DNA from: CAYTBN01 sp964436045
Lineage (GTDB): Bacteria; Myxococcota_A; UBA796; UBA9615; CAYRNR01
Direction of reading: 5' to 3'
DNA length: 64,000 bases
NCBI GenBank assembly: GCA_964436045.1
Contig: CAYTBN010000015.1
Location: forward strand, 56,654-120,653
Shown in pieces: positions 33,660-41,868 of the stretch (position 1 is the first letter of the stretch; each line of letters opens with the position of its first letter). A model generated the notes under the pieces. It searched no databases and had not been told where the DNA came from. It saw nothing but the letters and a program-made list of their open reading frames with translations. Both the position numbers and the translations under genes were made by a program.

Positions 33660-35114
33660 ATGCGCGTAGCCCTCGTCGCCACCCCCGTGTGGGCCATGCA
33701 GACGCCGCCGCTGACCACCGCCTACCTGGCCGGGTGGTTGAAGAAGCACGGCCACGAGGTGCTGCAGATCGACTGGAACATCGAGCTGTTCCGGGACGCC
33801 TCCGACGCGCTCAAGGTCAAGTGGGACCGCACACACCTGCACGAGTGGCAGGACGAGGAGCTGTATCGCTCGGAGATCGCGCCCACGGTGACCGGGCCTT
33901 CGCTGGACGCCTTCGCACGCCGGATCCTGGCCTTCGACCCCGACCTGGTGGGTTTCTCCGCATACTCGATCCAGGCGACGCTGGACCTGGCCGGCGAGCT
34001 GAAGCGGCTGGCGCCGGATGTGCCGCTGCTCGTCGGTGGCCAGAACTGCGACCCGGGAGTCTACGGTCATCCGCTGGCCTGGAGCGAGCTGTTCGAAGTG
34101 GTGGTCTACGGGGAAGGGGAGGGACCCGTGCTGGACGTGATGGCTGCGTTGGGGGATCCGGAACCGGACTACATGTCCATCCCCGGCCTGTTGATCCCCG
34201 GCCCCCGCCGCCAGGTCCACGACACCGGCCCCCGCGCGCCCATCGCTCTCATCGACTCGCTGGCGTGGCCCGACTTCGAGGGCCTGCCGATGGAAGCCTA
34301 CACCCAGGCCGTCGAGCCGCCCTACGCTCCGTCGCGGATGGTCTCGACCCTGCTGTCCCGCGGCTGCGTCTGCCGCTGCGACTTCTGTCTGCAGGCCCAG
34401 ATCTGGCGCGACTTCCGCTGGCGCGACGCGGCCGACGTGGTCGACGAGATGCTGGCCCACCGCGAGCGCTATGGGCTCGTGCGTTACCACTTCAACGATC
34501 TGCTGATCAACGGCGCGGTCCGGCAGCTGGAGTCCCTCTGCGACCGGCTGATCGAGGTGGGCTGGGACCTGCCGTGGGCCGGCAACGCAACGGTGACCCG
34601 CACCCTGACCGGCCCAGTGCTCGAGAAGCTGCGGCGCGCGGGCTGCGACAAGCTGGGATTCGGCTTCGAGTCCTTCGATGACACCGTCTTGCGGGCGATG
34701 AACAAGCCCTACCGAGCCGCCGACGTGGGCCGCTTGCTGGCGGACCTGGACGCGGTCGGCATGGACTTCTTCTCCAACCTGATCCTGGGCCACCCGGCCG
34801 AGGGCCGGCGGGAGTTCGCCTCCACTGTGCGCTTCCTGATCGAGCACGCCGACCGCTTCACCGAGCCCCCCACCACCTCCCTGCTGATCATCCAGCGCAA
34901 CACCCCGCTGTACCGGGAGCGGGCGGAACAGGGGGTGGAGATGGACGACGGTGACGCGCTGGGTTGGAGGCTCGCGGACGGGAGCAACGATCTGGCCGAG
35001 CGCAAGCGGCGGGCCCAGGTCCTCGATTTCTTCTACGAGGCGCTGTTCGGCGCGCGGATCAAGATCACCGATCTGGATCCGGACGTGGACCTCTCGCTAC
35101 CCACCGGGGATTGA
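33660..35114 (+). CDS. B12-binding radical SAM protein
   Basis: 484 residues. An N-terminal cobalamin-binding-like Rossmann domain (about 1-150: LTTAYLAGWLKKHGHEVLQI, DPDLVGFSAYSIQATLDLA, VVYGEGEGP) is followed by a radical SAM barrel with RGCVCRCDFC giving CxxxCxxC (Cys236, 240, 243) for the SAM [4Fe-4S] cluster, and GFGFESFDDTVLRAMNK and NLILGHPAE in the barrel. The Asp-x-His cobalamin loop is not evident, so B12 binding is uncertain. Such enzymes methylate or rearrange lipids, hopanoids or natural products. There is no Shine-Dalgarno; it appears leaderless. The stop is directly adjacent to the convergent PilZ gene. Confidence 0.82.
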   Translation: MRVALVATPVWAMQTPPLTTAYLAGWLKKHGHEVLQIDWNIELFRDASDALKVKWDRTHLHEWQDEELYRSEIAPTVTGPSLDAFARRILAFDPDLVGFSAYSIQATLDLAGELKRLAPDVPLLVGGQNCDPGVYGHPLAWSELFEVVVYGEGEGPVLDVMAALGDPEPDYMSIPGLLIPGPRRQVHDTGPRAPIALIDSLAWPDFEGLPMEAYTQAVEPPYAPSRMVSTLLSRGCVCRCDFCLQAQIWRDFRWRDAADVVDEMLAHRERYGLVRYHFNDLLINGAVRQLESLCDRLIEVGWDLPWAGNATVTRTLTGPVLEKLRRAGCDKLGFGFESFDDTVLRAMNKPYRAADVGRLLADLDAVGMDFFSNLILGHPAEGRREFASTVRFLIEHADRFTEPPTTSLLIIQRNTPLYRERAEQGVEMDDGDALGWRLADGSNDLAERKRRAQVLDFFYEALFGARIKITDLDPDVDLSLPTGD

Positions 35115-36254
35115 TCAGTCGTCGCCGCTGAGCAGGGCGGTCACGTGTGTCTCGTAGGCACGGCGTTCCGCCGGGGTCGGGAAGTCCATGATTAGCAGGC
35201 CCATGCCGCGTCCCTGGGCCCCGGGGTCGTTGTCGCCGTGGCCCCAGCGGACCTCGGCGGTGAAGCGGACCGATCGGGGGCCATCGGGCTGGGGTACCGC
35301 GTACTTGACCCGCACGACGGCACCCATGGGCGGGACCGGGTCCCCGGGCGCGATGGCCAGGAACATGCCCTGGGAGTCGAAGTCCTGGACGGTGCCGAAC
35401 CGCTCCTGACCCGCCGAGTGGTAGGTCGCGGGGGCCTCCGCCAGGATACGAATCCCGCGCCCTGAGCGGCTGACCTCCTCGTCCTCCGAATCCCACGGGG
35501 TGCCGGCGGAGGGACGCCGCGGCACGCCATCAACCGGCGCCTCGACGCCTTCGTCGTCCCGGATGATCAAGGCCTCCATCGGGGGTGGAGTGGTCAGGTC
35601 GTTCAGCTCCCAGGGCGGCATCGGGGCCAGTTCGGTGTCGACGGCGCTCTCCTCGGCCGGCGCCTCGCCCGTCGCGACGGGGGATTCGCCGACACGACCC
35701 TCGGCGGCGTCTGTCGGCGCGGTGGCCCACGACGGTGGCGGTTCGTCGCCCCGGTCATCGTCCCCGCTTGCCCGCTCGTCGTCCGCAGCCGACACGGCAT
35801 CGAAGACCGCGCCGATCCAGGAGCCCGGTGGCAGCGAGGGCTCGGCCTCGGCCCCCGATCCGGTCCCAGCCGGGGGATCGTCCGGATCCTCGGTGGGCAG
35901 CGGTGGGGGAGGGCTGCCCGCCCTCGGGTAGACGGGTACGTGCTCCTCGGTCAACGGCGAGCACTCGTCCAGCCGCTCGTCCAGGTCCAGGTGGAAGGCG
36001 GGCTTCCACCCCCACTGAGCACCCTCGCGATGGACCTTGGCCACCTGGAACTCGACCCGGATCCGGCGCCCGTCCGTGGGCCGGTTGAGCTCGAGGCGCG
36101 CGCCCTGGCCCGCGTCCAGCGGGATGTCGCCTGATAGCTGGGCCCGGGTGGCACCGAGGCGGGTGAGGGTCACGTCGACGACCGCGTCGTTCAGCAACAC
36201 GCGGGCGGGGATGTAGCAGGGGGTCAGCTGGGTCGGGGGATCGTGGGGTGCCAT
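35115..36254 (-). CDS. Double PilZ-domain protein with long acidic linker
   Basis: 379 residues, no signal. Two PilZ-like beta domains: N-terminal (about 8-100, YIPARVLLNDAVVDVTLTRLG) and C-terminal (about 265-378, FGTVQDFDSQGMFLAI with the DxSxxG motif, then RFTAEVRW and GMGLLIMDF). The first lacks an RxxxR/DxSxxG pair and may not bind ligand; the second has only a partial RxxxR. A Pro/Asp/Glu-rich linker of about 160 residues joins them. PilZ proteins read cyclic di-GMP; this one fits the Myxococcota-type PilZ families. Start at the ATG at 36254; a TTG lies one codon upstream. Downstream of argH on the same strand, 21 bases away. Confidence 0.75.
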   Translation of the reverse strand: MAPHDPPTQLTPCYIPARVLLNDAVVDVTLTRLGATRAQLSGDIPLDAGQGARLELNRPTDGRRIRVEFQVAKVHREGAQWGWKPAFHLDLDERLDECSPLTEEHVPVYPRAGSPPPPLPTEDPDDPPAGTGSGAEAEPSLPPGSWIGAVFDAVSAADDERASGDDDRGDEPPPSWATAPTDAAEGRVGESPVATGEAPAEESAVDTELAPMPPWELNDLTTPPPMEALIIRDDEGVEAPVDGVPRRPSAGTPWDSEDEEVSRSGRGIRILAEAPATYHSAGQERFGTVQDFDSQGMFLAIAPGDPVPPMGAVVRVKYAVPQPDGPRSVRFTAEVRWGHGDNDPGAQGRGMGLLIMDFPTPAERRAYETHVTALLSGDD

Positions 36255-36275
36255 CAATCCGTGCGCGCGAGATTA

Positions 36276-37655
36276 TCATGGCTCGACGGGCAGGGTCGCG
36301 CGCAACGTCGTCAGTTGTCGGCTGACCTCGGACCAGGCCGTGCCACCCAGGGAGGTCCGGCGCTCGGCCGCGGCCTCGGGATCCAGCCAGGTCAGCGCGT
36401 CGTCCCCGAATGACCGGTGGTGGTCCCGCAGCAGGTCCAGACTCAGCGCGTCGAAGCCAACGCCCCGCTCCTCGCACCAGCGCACCAGCCTTCCCGCGAC
36501 GTGGTGGGCGTCCCGGAAGGGCACGCCGCGGGTGACCAGGTGGTCCGCCAGTTCGGTGGCCAACGCAAAATCGCCCCGCATCTCGTCGGCATATCGACCC
36601 CGCTCGACGGTCAGTGTCGCGAACATGCCAGCGCTGATCGACGCGCAGGCGGTGGTGGTCAGCACCGCATCGATCAACGGCCGCTTGTCCTCCTGCAAGT
36701 CCCGGTCGTAGGCCAGCGGCAGCGCCTTGACCATGGTCAGCAGGGCCTGCAGATCGCCCACCACCCGGCCGGCCTTGCCGCGCACCAGCTCGGCGGCGTC
36801 CGGATTCCGCTTGTTCGGCATGATCGACGAGCCCGTGGTGTAGCCGTCCCCAAGCCGGACCAGGCCGAACTCGCGGGTCGACCAGAGCACCAGCTCCTCG
36901 GCCATCCGCGACAGGTGGGTCATGGTGATGGCGCACACCGACGCCACCTCCAGCAGGTGGTCGCGGCACGAGACGGCGTCCATGGCGTTGTCGAGCACCG
37001 ACGCGAACCCGAGGAGCTCCGCGGTCCGCTCCCGGTCGATGGGGTGGGGAGTGCCGGCCATCGCGCAGGCGCCCAGCGGACTCTGGTCCACCCGCCGCAG
37101 CGCGTCGGCCAGCCGATCCCGGTCCCGGGCGAGGGTCCAGGCGTGGGCCAGCAGGTGATGTCCCAGCCAAATCGGTTGGCCCCGCTGGAGATGGGTGAAG
37201 CCGGGAATCAGGGTGCGTCCGTCGGTCTCTGCGCGGTCCAGGAGGGCCGCCAGCAGGCGGGCCAGCGCGCCGTCGAGCCCCGGAAGCGCTGCCTTGAGCC
37301 ACAGCCGCACGTCGGTGGCCACCTGATCGTTGCGGGAGCGGGCCGTGTGCAGCTTGCCACCCACCTCACCCACCTTCTCGGTGAGCCGGGCCTCGATGGC
37401 CATGTGCACGTCTTCGTGCTCGATGCCCGGGGTCCAGCTGCCGGCCCGCAGCTCGTCGCCCACCGCCAGCAGCCCGTCGCGCAGGGTCGCCGCCTCTTCG
37501 GCGCTGAGCAGCCCGACCTCGCCCAGCATGGTGGCGTGGGCGATGGAGCCGGCGATGTCTTGCTCGAACAGGGGCAGATCGTCGGTCAGCGACTCGGAGA
37601 AGCGCTGCATCTCCCCGGTCGGGCCCCCCTCGAATCGCCCGTCCCAGAGTGTCAT
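36276..37655 (-). CDS. argH: Argininosuccinate lyase
   Basis: 459 residues, normal length. Fumarase/aspartase superfamily: the signature GSSIMPNKRNPD is complete and includes the catalytic Ser, and HTARSRNDQVATD and THLQRGQPIWLGHHL are the other conserved regions. It splits argininosuccinate into arginine and fumarate, the last step of arginine synthesis. It starts 10 bases after the argG stop, so both are one transcript. Confidence 0.97.
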   Translation of the reverse strand: MTLWDGRFEGGPTGEMQRFSESLTDDLPLFEQDIAGSIAHATMLGEVGLLSAEEAATLRDGLLAVGDELRAGSWTPGIEHEDVHMAIEARLTEKVGEVGGKLHTARSRNDQVATDVRLWLKAALPGLDGALARLLAALLDRAETDGRTLIPGFTHLQRGQPIWLGHHLLAHAWTLARDRDRLADALRRVDQSPLGACAMAGTPHPIDRERTAELLGFASVLDNAMDAVSCRDHLLEVASVCAITMTHLSRMAEELVLWSTREFGLVRLGDGYTTGSSIMPNKRNPDAAELVRGKAGRVVGDLQALLTMVKALPLAYDRDLQEDKRPLIDAVLTTTACASISAGMFATLTVERGRYADEMRGDFALATELADHLVTRGVPFRDAHHVAGRLVRWCEERGVGFDALSLDLLRDHHRSFGDDALTWLDPEAAAERRTSLGGTAWSEVSRQLTTLRATLPVEP

Positions 37656-37665
37656 CGTCTCCCCC

Positions 37666-38886
37666 TCACACGTCGTTGGGTTCGGGATTGCCCGTGCGCC
37701 GTCTCACCTCGGCCACGGTCTTGGACGACAGCCCGTACAGCTCGACGAAGCCGCGGGCGGTCGAGTGGTCGAAGGAATCCTCGCTAGAGTATGTAGCCAG
37801 CTCGTCCGAGTACAGGGAGTAGGGGGAGCGGCGGCCGGTGATCTGGGCCAGGCCGGCTGACACCCGGATCCGCACGTCCCCGCTCACCGGACGCTGGGAC
37901 TCGGAGATGAAGGCCTGGAGGCTCTCCCGCAGCGGGCTGAACCACATGCCGTCGTAGATCAGGTTGGCGAAGTCCTGGGAGATCCTGCGCTTGTAGTTGA
38001 ACGTCGGGCGATCCAGGCAGATGCGTTCCAGCTCGGTGTGGGCCATCAGCAGCAAGGTGGCGGCCGGCGCCTCGTAGACTTCGCGGGACTTGAGCCCGAC
38101 CACCCTGTTCTCGACCATGTCGATCCGGCCGACGCCGAAGGTCCCGGCCAGATCGTTGAGGTACTCGAGCAGCTCGATGCCGCCCATCTCGCGGCCGTCG
38201 ATGGCCACCGGGACACCCTGTTCGAAGCTGATGATCATCCCCACCGAACCCCGGGGGGCGTTGGACGGATCCTTGGTCATCCGCCACGCATCCGGCGGCG
38301 GCTCGGTCCAGAGGTCTTCCATCTCGCCGCACTCGATGGCGCAGCCCCAGATGTTCTCGTCGATGGAGAAGGGCTTCTCCAGCGTGATCGGCAGCGGGAT
38401 GCCCCGCTCCTGGGCGTAGTGGAACTCCGCCTCGCGGGTGGTCAGCTCCCAGTCGCGCAGGGGCGCCAGGATCTGCAGCTGGGGCGCCAGCGCCCGGAAG
38501 CCCACCTCGAAGCGGATCTGGTCATTGCCCTTGCCCGAGCAGCCGTGGGCCACCGCGTCGGCGCCCTCGGCCAGGGCCAGCTCGACCATCTTCTTGGCCA
38601 GCAGCGGGCGGCCCAGGGCGGTGTGCAGCGGGTACATGCCCTCGTACACGGCGTTGGCGCGCACCGCGGGGAAGATGTAGTCGCGGATGAACTCCTCGCG
38701 CAGGTCCTCGACCACGGCCTTGGCGGCGCCCGTGGCCAGGGCCTTGGCGCGGATCGGCCCCAGGTCCTCGCCCTGCCCCAGATCCCCGGTGTAGGAGATG
38801 ATCTCCGCGTCGTCGTGGTTTTCCTTGAGCCACGGGATCATCACGGAGGTGTCGAGTCCTCCGGAGTAGGCCATCACGATTTTCAT
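37666..38886 (-). CDS. argG: Argininosuccinate synthase
   Basis: 406 residues. The ATP-binding PP-loop AYSGGLDTSV is at residues 6-15, and SYTGDLGQGEDL, VAHGCSGKGNDQIRFEVG and EKPFSIDENIWG follow as in bacterial ArgG. It joins citrulline and aspartate with ATP in the cytoplasm. It is first in the argG-argH operon. No ARG-box was identified in the 75 bases upstream. Confidence 0.97.
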   Translation of the reverse strand: MKIVMAYSGGLDTSVMIPWLKENHDDAEIISYTGDLGQGEDLGPIRAKALATGAAKAVVEDLREEFIRDYIFPAVRANAVYEGMYPLHTALGRPLLAKKMVELALAEGADAVAHGCSGKGNDQIRFEVGFRALAPQLQILAPLRDWELTTREAEFHYAQERGIPLPITLEKPFSIDENIWGCAIECGEMEDLWTEPPPDAWRMTKDPSNAPRGSVGMIISFEQGVPVAIDGREMGGIELLEYLNDLAGTFGVGRIDMVENRVVGLKSREVYEAPAATLLLMAHTELERICLDRPTFNYKRRISQDFANLIYDGMWFSPLRESLQAFISESQRPVSGDVRIRVSAGLAQITGRRSPYSLYSDELATYSSEDSFDHSTARGFVELYGLSSKTVAEVRRRTGNPEPNDV

Positions 38887-38961
38887 GGGTTCACCTCGCT
38901 GCCTGATCGCTGGCGGCGGATATCGCGGATTCGCGTCACGGATGCAAGGGAGAACGAAGGG

Positions 38962-39783
38962 TCAGATCGCCTCGAAGATCCGCAGGATCACCGTCCCCGC
39001 CGGCACCTCCCAGGGATCGGCGTCGGTGGACAGCATCACGTCATCCCACAGATCCAGGGAATTGCCGGTGGCGACCAGCTCGATGGACGCGTCGAAGATC
39101 GCCAGCCCCTCGATGGAGTGGAAAAGGCGCACGCGGGCGTTACCAGGCTGGGGTGCGCTCACGTCGTCGACGGTGCGCACCAGGCTCCGGTTGGCGGGAC
39201 CACCGGTCAGGATCACGGAGTAGAAGGTGTCCGGATTGTCGAACTCGATGTAGTCGCCGGCGATGGGCGTGTCGATGCCGTAGACGGATCCCGGCGCGAA
39301 GACGTCGACCTTGTAGGTGCCCGGGTCGCCGGGGTTGAAGTAGCCGATCTGCTCCTGGGGCGGGTAGATCGCTCCGGGCAGCATGCCCGCCAGCGAGGCG
39401 TCGGGTATCACACCGTCCACGTACCAGTCCGTGGGGCCCTCGCTGGCTGCCGCGTGCACGAATCGCAGCGCGGGCTGGTCCGCGTTGACGACGGTGCCCA
39501 GATCCTCGACCAGCCAGGAACCCACGGGCGGCGTCCCGGTCATCGAGCCGATCAGGAAGATGGTGTAGACGCCGCCGTCCACCAGCTCCAGCGGCCCGGA
39601 CTCGAACAGGGAGTCGACGGTGTCGTCGTCACCCGTGTCGTCGTCGGCGGTGTCGTCATCGTCGTCATCCGCCGAATCGTCGTCCGGCAGCGGTTCGAAC
39701 TGCGCCTTGCAGGCGGGGAAAGCACTCAGCCAGGCCACGACGGCCAGCATCAGCAGCCACAGGGAGGACTTGCGCCCGTTCAT
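38962..39783 (-). CDS. DUF4397-type lipoprotein with Asp-rich linker
   Basis: 273 residues. Signal peptide with lipobox-like end (SAFPACKAQ, Cys25). An acidic stalk (DDDSADDDDDDTADDDTGDD) follows. The rest is a beta-sandwich domain with LRFVHAAASEGPTDWYVDG and ARVRLFHSIEGLAIFDASIE, typical of DUF4397 repeats, which appear in exported proteins of unknown role. The ATG overlaps the stop of the small CxxC gene (ATGA), so both are coupled. Ends 75 bases from argG start region on the same strand. Confidence 0.8.
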   Translation of the reverse strand: MNGRKSSLWLLMLAVVAWLSAFPACKAQFEPLPDDDSADDDDDDTADDDTGDDDTVDSLFESGPLELVDGGVYTIFLIGSMTGTPPVGSWLVEDLGTVVNADQPALRFVHAAASEGPTDWYVDGVIPDASLAGMLPGAIYPPQEQIGYFNPGDPGTYKVDVFAPGSVYGIDTPIAGDYIEFDNPDTFYSVILTGGPANRSLVRTVDDVSAPQPGNARVRLFHSIEGLAIFDASIELVATGNSLDLWDDVMLSTDADPWEVPAGTVILRIFEAI

Positions 39784-40040
39784 CCCTCGTCTCCCTCGTC
39801 GTCGATCCGGTCGTCCGCATCCCCGGCGGCGGTGCGAGTGAAGATCGCCATCACTGCTCCCTCCGCCGTCTCCGTCCCACACTCGCCGCAGCTCGGGCCC
39901 CGGATGCCGTCGGCAAGCGCGTCCGAGGGCTCGGTGCGGACATCGAAACCCAGCGCCCGGTAGTTGTCCACCGCCTCGGCCAGTCGAGGTCCGGAGGCGG
40001 TGAAACGGAAGGTCCACGGATCGGGCGCGGCGTCGGTCAT
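39780..40040 (-). CDS. Small CxxC protein
   Basis: 86 residues, cytoplasmic. One compact domain: FRFTASGPRLAEAVDNYRAL, GFDVRTEPS, then CGECGTETAEGAVMAIFTR with a CxxC pair and a terminal acidic tail. It resembles a family of short ferredoxin-fold-like proteins with CxxC found in various bacteria, maybe binding a metal. Function unknown. A GGCGGAG site is 8 bases before the ATG. Coupled to the DUF4397 lipoprotein gene. Confidence 0.6.
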   Translation of the reverse strand: MTDAAPDPWTFRFTASGPRLAEAVDNYRALGFDVRTEPSDALADGIRGPSCGECGTETAEGAVMAIFTRTAAGDADDRIDDEGDEG

Positions 40041-40139
40041 CGTTTGGCTCCGCCACGCTGCGTTCTGCAGCCTGGCGCTCGCGACCCAACGGCGTGCACG
40101 TCGCGGGCCAACAAGGGGGGCGATGGCACGCCCCGGCGC

Positions 40140-40145
40140 TATGCT
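40140..40145 (+). promoter_or_regulatory. Possible -10 element (TATGCT)
   Basis: GCTATGCTAAC lies 55 bases before the ATG of the proline dehydrogenase gene. No strong -35 is seen. The inverted pair GCGCGGTTAACGCGTC lies between it and the start codon. Confidence 0.35.
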
Positions 40146-40200
40146 AACATGCCTCTCCCCGCGCGGTTAACGCGTCAAGAATGCACGCGAGGTGGAAGCG

Positions 40201-41130
40201 ATGGGATTCTTCGATCGCACGGTCGCCGGCTCGGTCAAGTTCATGCCGAGGGCCCTGGTCCGCAGGGTCGCCATGCACTACGTGGCCGGCGAGACCCTCG
40301 AGGAGGCGGTCGAGCAGTCACGCAAGCTCAACGACGCGGGCTGTATGGTCACCATCGATCTGCTGGGGGAGGCTATCGAGACCGAGGCCGAGGCCAACGC
40401 ATCGGCGGAGACCTACCTGAGGGTCCTCGACGCGGTGCACGAGGCCGGCGTCGATGGCAACGTTTCCATCAAGCCCACCCACTTCGGACTTTCGATCAGT
40501 CGGGAGTTGTTCGAGACCAACGTGAGGCGGGTGGCCGATCGCGCCAGGGAGCTGAACAACTTCCTCCGCATCGACATGGAGGACACCCCCTACACCGACG
40601 ATACGCTGGCGGTGTTCCGCGCCCTGCGGGAACAGGGCTACGGCCACGTGGGCACCGTATTGCAGACGATGCTCCGCCGCAGCCTGGACGACGCGAAGGC
40701 CCTCGAGGACCTGTCCCCCAACTTCCGTATCTGCAAGGGCGTGTACCGGGAGCCCGAGGAGCACGCCTGGCAGGAGTACGACGAGGTCAACGCCTCGTTC
40801 GTGGAGATCCTGGGCTACACGCTGCCGCGCCGCGCCTTCTACGTCGGCATCGCCACCCACGACGATCCGGTGATCGAGGGCGCCGAGAAGCTCATCGCCG
40901 AGCACGGGTTGACCCCGGACCAGTACGAGTTCCAGATGCTGCTCGGCGTCCGCCCCGCGGTCCGCGACGCCCTGATCGAGCGCGGCCACCGGGTCCGCGT
41001 CTACGTCCCCTTCGGTACCTCGTGGTACGCTTACTGCGTCCGCCGGCTCAAGGAGAACCCGAAGTACGCCGGCTACATCACCAGGGACGTGCTGCGGAAT
41101 CCGACGATGTTGTTCGGGGGGAAGCGGTAG
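40201..41130 (+). CDS. Proline dehydrogenase
   Basis: 309 residues. Monofunctional PRODH/PutA-type barrel: VTIDLLGEAIETEAEAN, NVSIKPTHFGLSIS, FLRIDMEDTPYTDDTL, GVYREPEE, and near the end RVYVPFGTSWYAYCVRRLKE, the conserved substrate segment. It oxidises proline to pyrroline-5-carboxylate using FAD and passes electrons to quinone, so it is probably membrane-associated. Start at the ATG at 40201 (MGFFDRTVAG) behind GAGGTGGAAG; an in-frame GTG at 40192 is possible. Followed by a strong hairpin. Confidence 0.93.
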   Translation: MGFFDRTVAGSVKFMPRALVRRVAMHYVAGETLEEAVEQSRKLNDAGCMVTIDLLGEAIETEAEANASAETYLRVLDAVHEAGVDGNVSIKPTHFGLSISRELFETNVRRVADRARELNNFLRIDMEDTPYTDDTLAVFRALREQGYGHVGTVLQTMLRRSLDDAKALEDLSPNFRICKGVYREPEEHAWQEYDEVNASFVEILGYTLPRRAFYVGIATHDDPVIEGAEKLIAEHGLTPDQYEFQMLLGVRPAVRDALIERGHRVRVYVPFGTSWYAYCVRRLKENPKYAGYITRDVLRNPTMLFGGKR

Positions 41131-41161
41131 CTTTCCGAGGCCGAGACCAAGATCCAAACGA

Positions 41162-41193
41162 GAACGCCCCCGCCGTCTCCAGCGGGGGCGTTC
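41162..41193. terminator. Strong hairpin between convergent genes
   Basis: GAACGCCCCCGC, loop CGTCTCCA, GCGGGGGCGTTC: a perfect 12-bp GC-rich stem between the ends of the proline dehydrogenase and RRM genes. The location suits a bidirectional terminator. There is no long T-run on either side, so it may act with Rho. Confidence 0.75.
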
Positions 41194-41230
41194 CGAATCC
41201 TGTCGGGCTCACTCGAGCCCGGGCGCGGTT

Positions 41231-41563
41231 CTACCAGCGATCGCGTCCGCCACCGCCGCCGCCGTAGCCGCCGCCGCCGCCGCCGCCGTAGCCGCCGCCG
41301 CCGCCGCGACCGCCGCGGTCGGGCCGCGGACGCGCTTCGTTGACGACCAGGGTCCGGCCGTCCTCGGCGTGGCCCTCGAGACCCGCGATGGCTGCCGTCG
41401 CGTCGGCATCTTCCATCTCGACGAAGCCGAAGCCCCGGGAGCGGCCGGTCTCACGGTCGCTGATGACCTTGGCCGACAGCACCTCGCCGTAGGACTCGAA
41501 CAGCTTGGCAAGGGAGTCGTCGTCCATGGTCCAGGGCATGTTGCCCACGTAGATCTTCTTCAT
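41231..41563 (-). CDS. RNA-binding protein, RRM with Gly-rich tail
   Basis: 110 residues. One RRM: KIYVGNMPWTM (RNP2) and RGFGFVEM (RNP1) with the expected aromatic residues, and the typical MDDDSLAKLFESYGEV helix. A Gly/Tyr/Arg tail (about 83-110) ends the protein. Bacterial RRM proteins of this form bind single-stranded RNA and are often induced by cold in other bacteria. The start has GGAACTGGAAG upstream. A 305-base untranslated region lies before the next gene. Confidence 0.92.
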   Translation of the reverse strand: MKKIYVGNMPWTMDDDSLAKLFESYGEVLSAKVISDRETGRSRGFGFVEMEDADATAAIAGLEGHAEDGRTLVVNEARPRPDRGGRGGGGGYGGGGGGGYGGGGGGRDRW

Positions 41564-41641
41564 TTCTTCCAGTTCCTTCGTGCCCGAGAGAGGGGAAAAG
41601 AACCAAAGCCAGGTCTCGGGCGATCAGGCTCGTTCTGCAAA

Positions 41642-41657
41642 CCCGGATCAATCCGGG
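41642..41657. promoter_or_regulatory. Palindrome CCCGGAT-CA-ATCCGGG
   Basis: Perfect 7-bp arms with a 2-base centre, about 80 bases upstream of the RRM start. It shares its core with a second site at 41835. The pair could be operator half-sites. Confidence 0.35.
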
Positions 41658-41834
41658 GATTCGATGAAATGCTCATTGGATGGGTACCGAGAAATCCAGG
41701 CGGGTGCCCCCGCAGGCGGGGCCTATCTCCAGGTCAACGCGGTCTCCGCGTCGTCTCTCGGGTGACCGGTTCGCGGCCCGTGGGTCGCTCGCCCGTCCCC
41801 CTCGTCCTCCCGTTCAGCCAACGATCAATCTGTA

Positions 41835-41848
41835 CCGGATTCATCCGG
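41835..41848. promoter_or_regulatory. Palindrome CCGGAT-TC-ATCCGG
   Basis: Perfect 6-bp arms with a 2-base centre, about 190 bases from the first site and close to the end of the propeller lipoprotein gene. Confidence 0.3.
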
Positions 41849-41868
41849 GGAGGGCAAGCGACAACCTC

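Larger units (their letters stand above)
41564..41868. other. 305-base intergenic region upstream of the RRM gene
   Basis: No coding frame was supported. On the minus strand it precedes the RRM gene and follows the propeller lipoprotein gene. It holds two CCGGATNNATCCGG palindromes (41642-41657, 41835-41848) and a GCCCCCGCAGGCGGGGC hairpin (about 41707-41723). It may be a long 5' leader with regulatory structure, as in cold-induced RRM genes, or contain the terminator of the lipoprotein gene. Confidence 0.45.
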
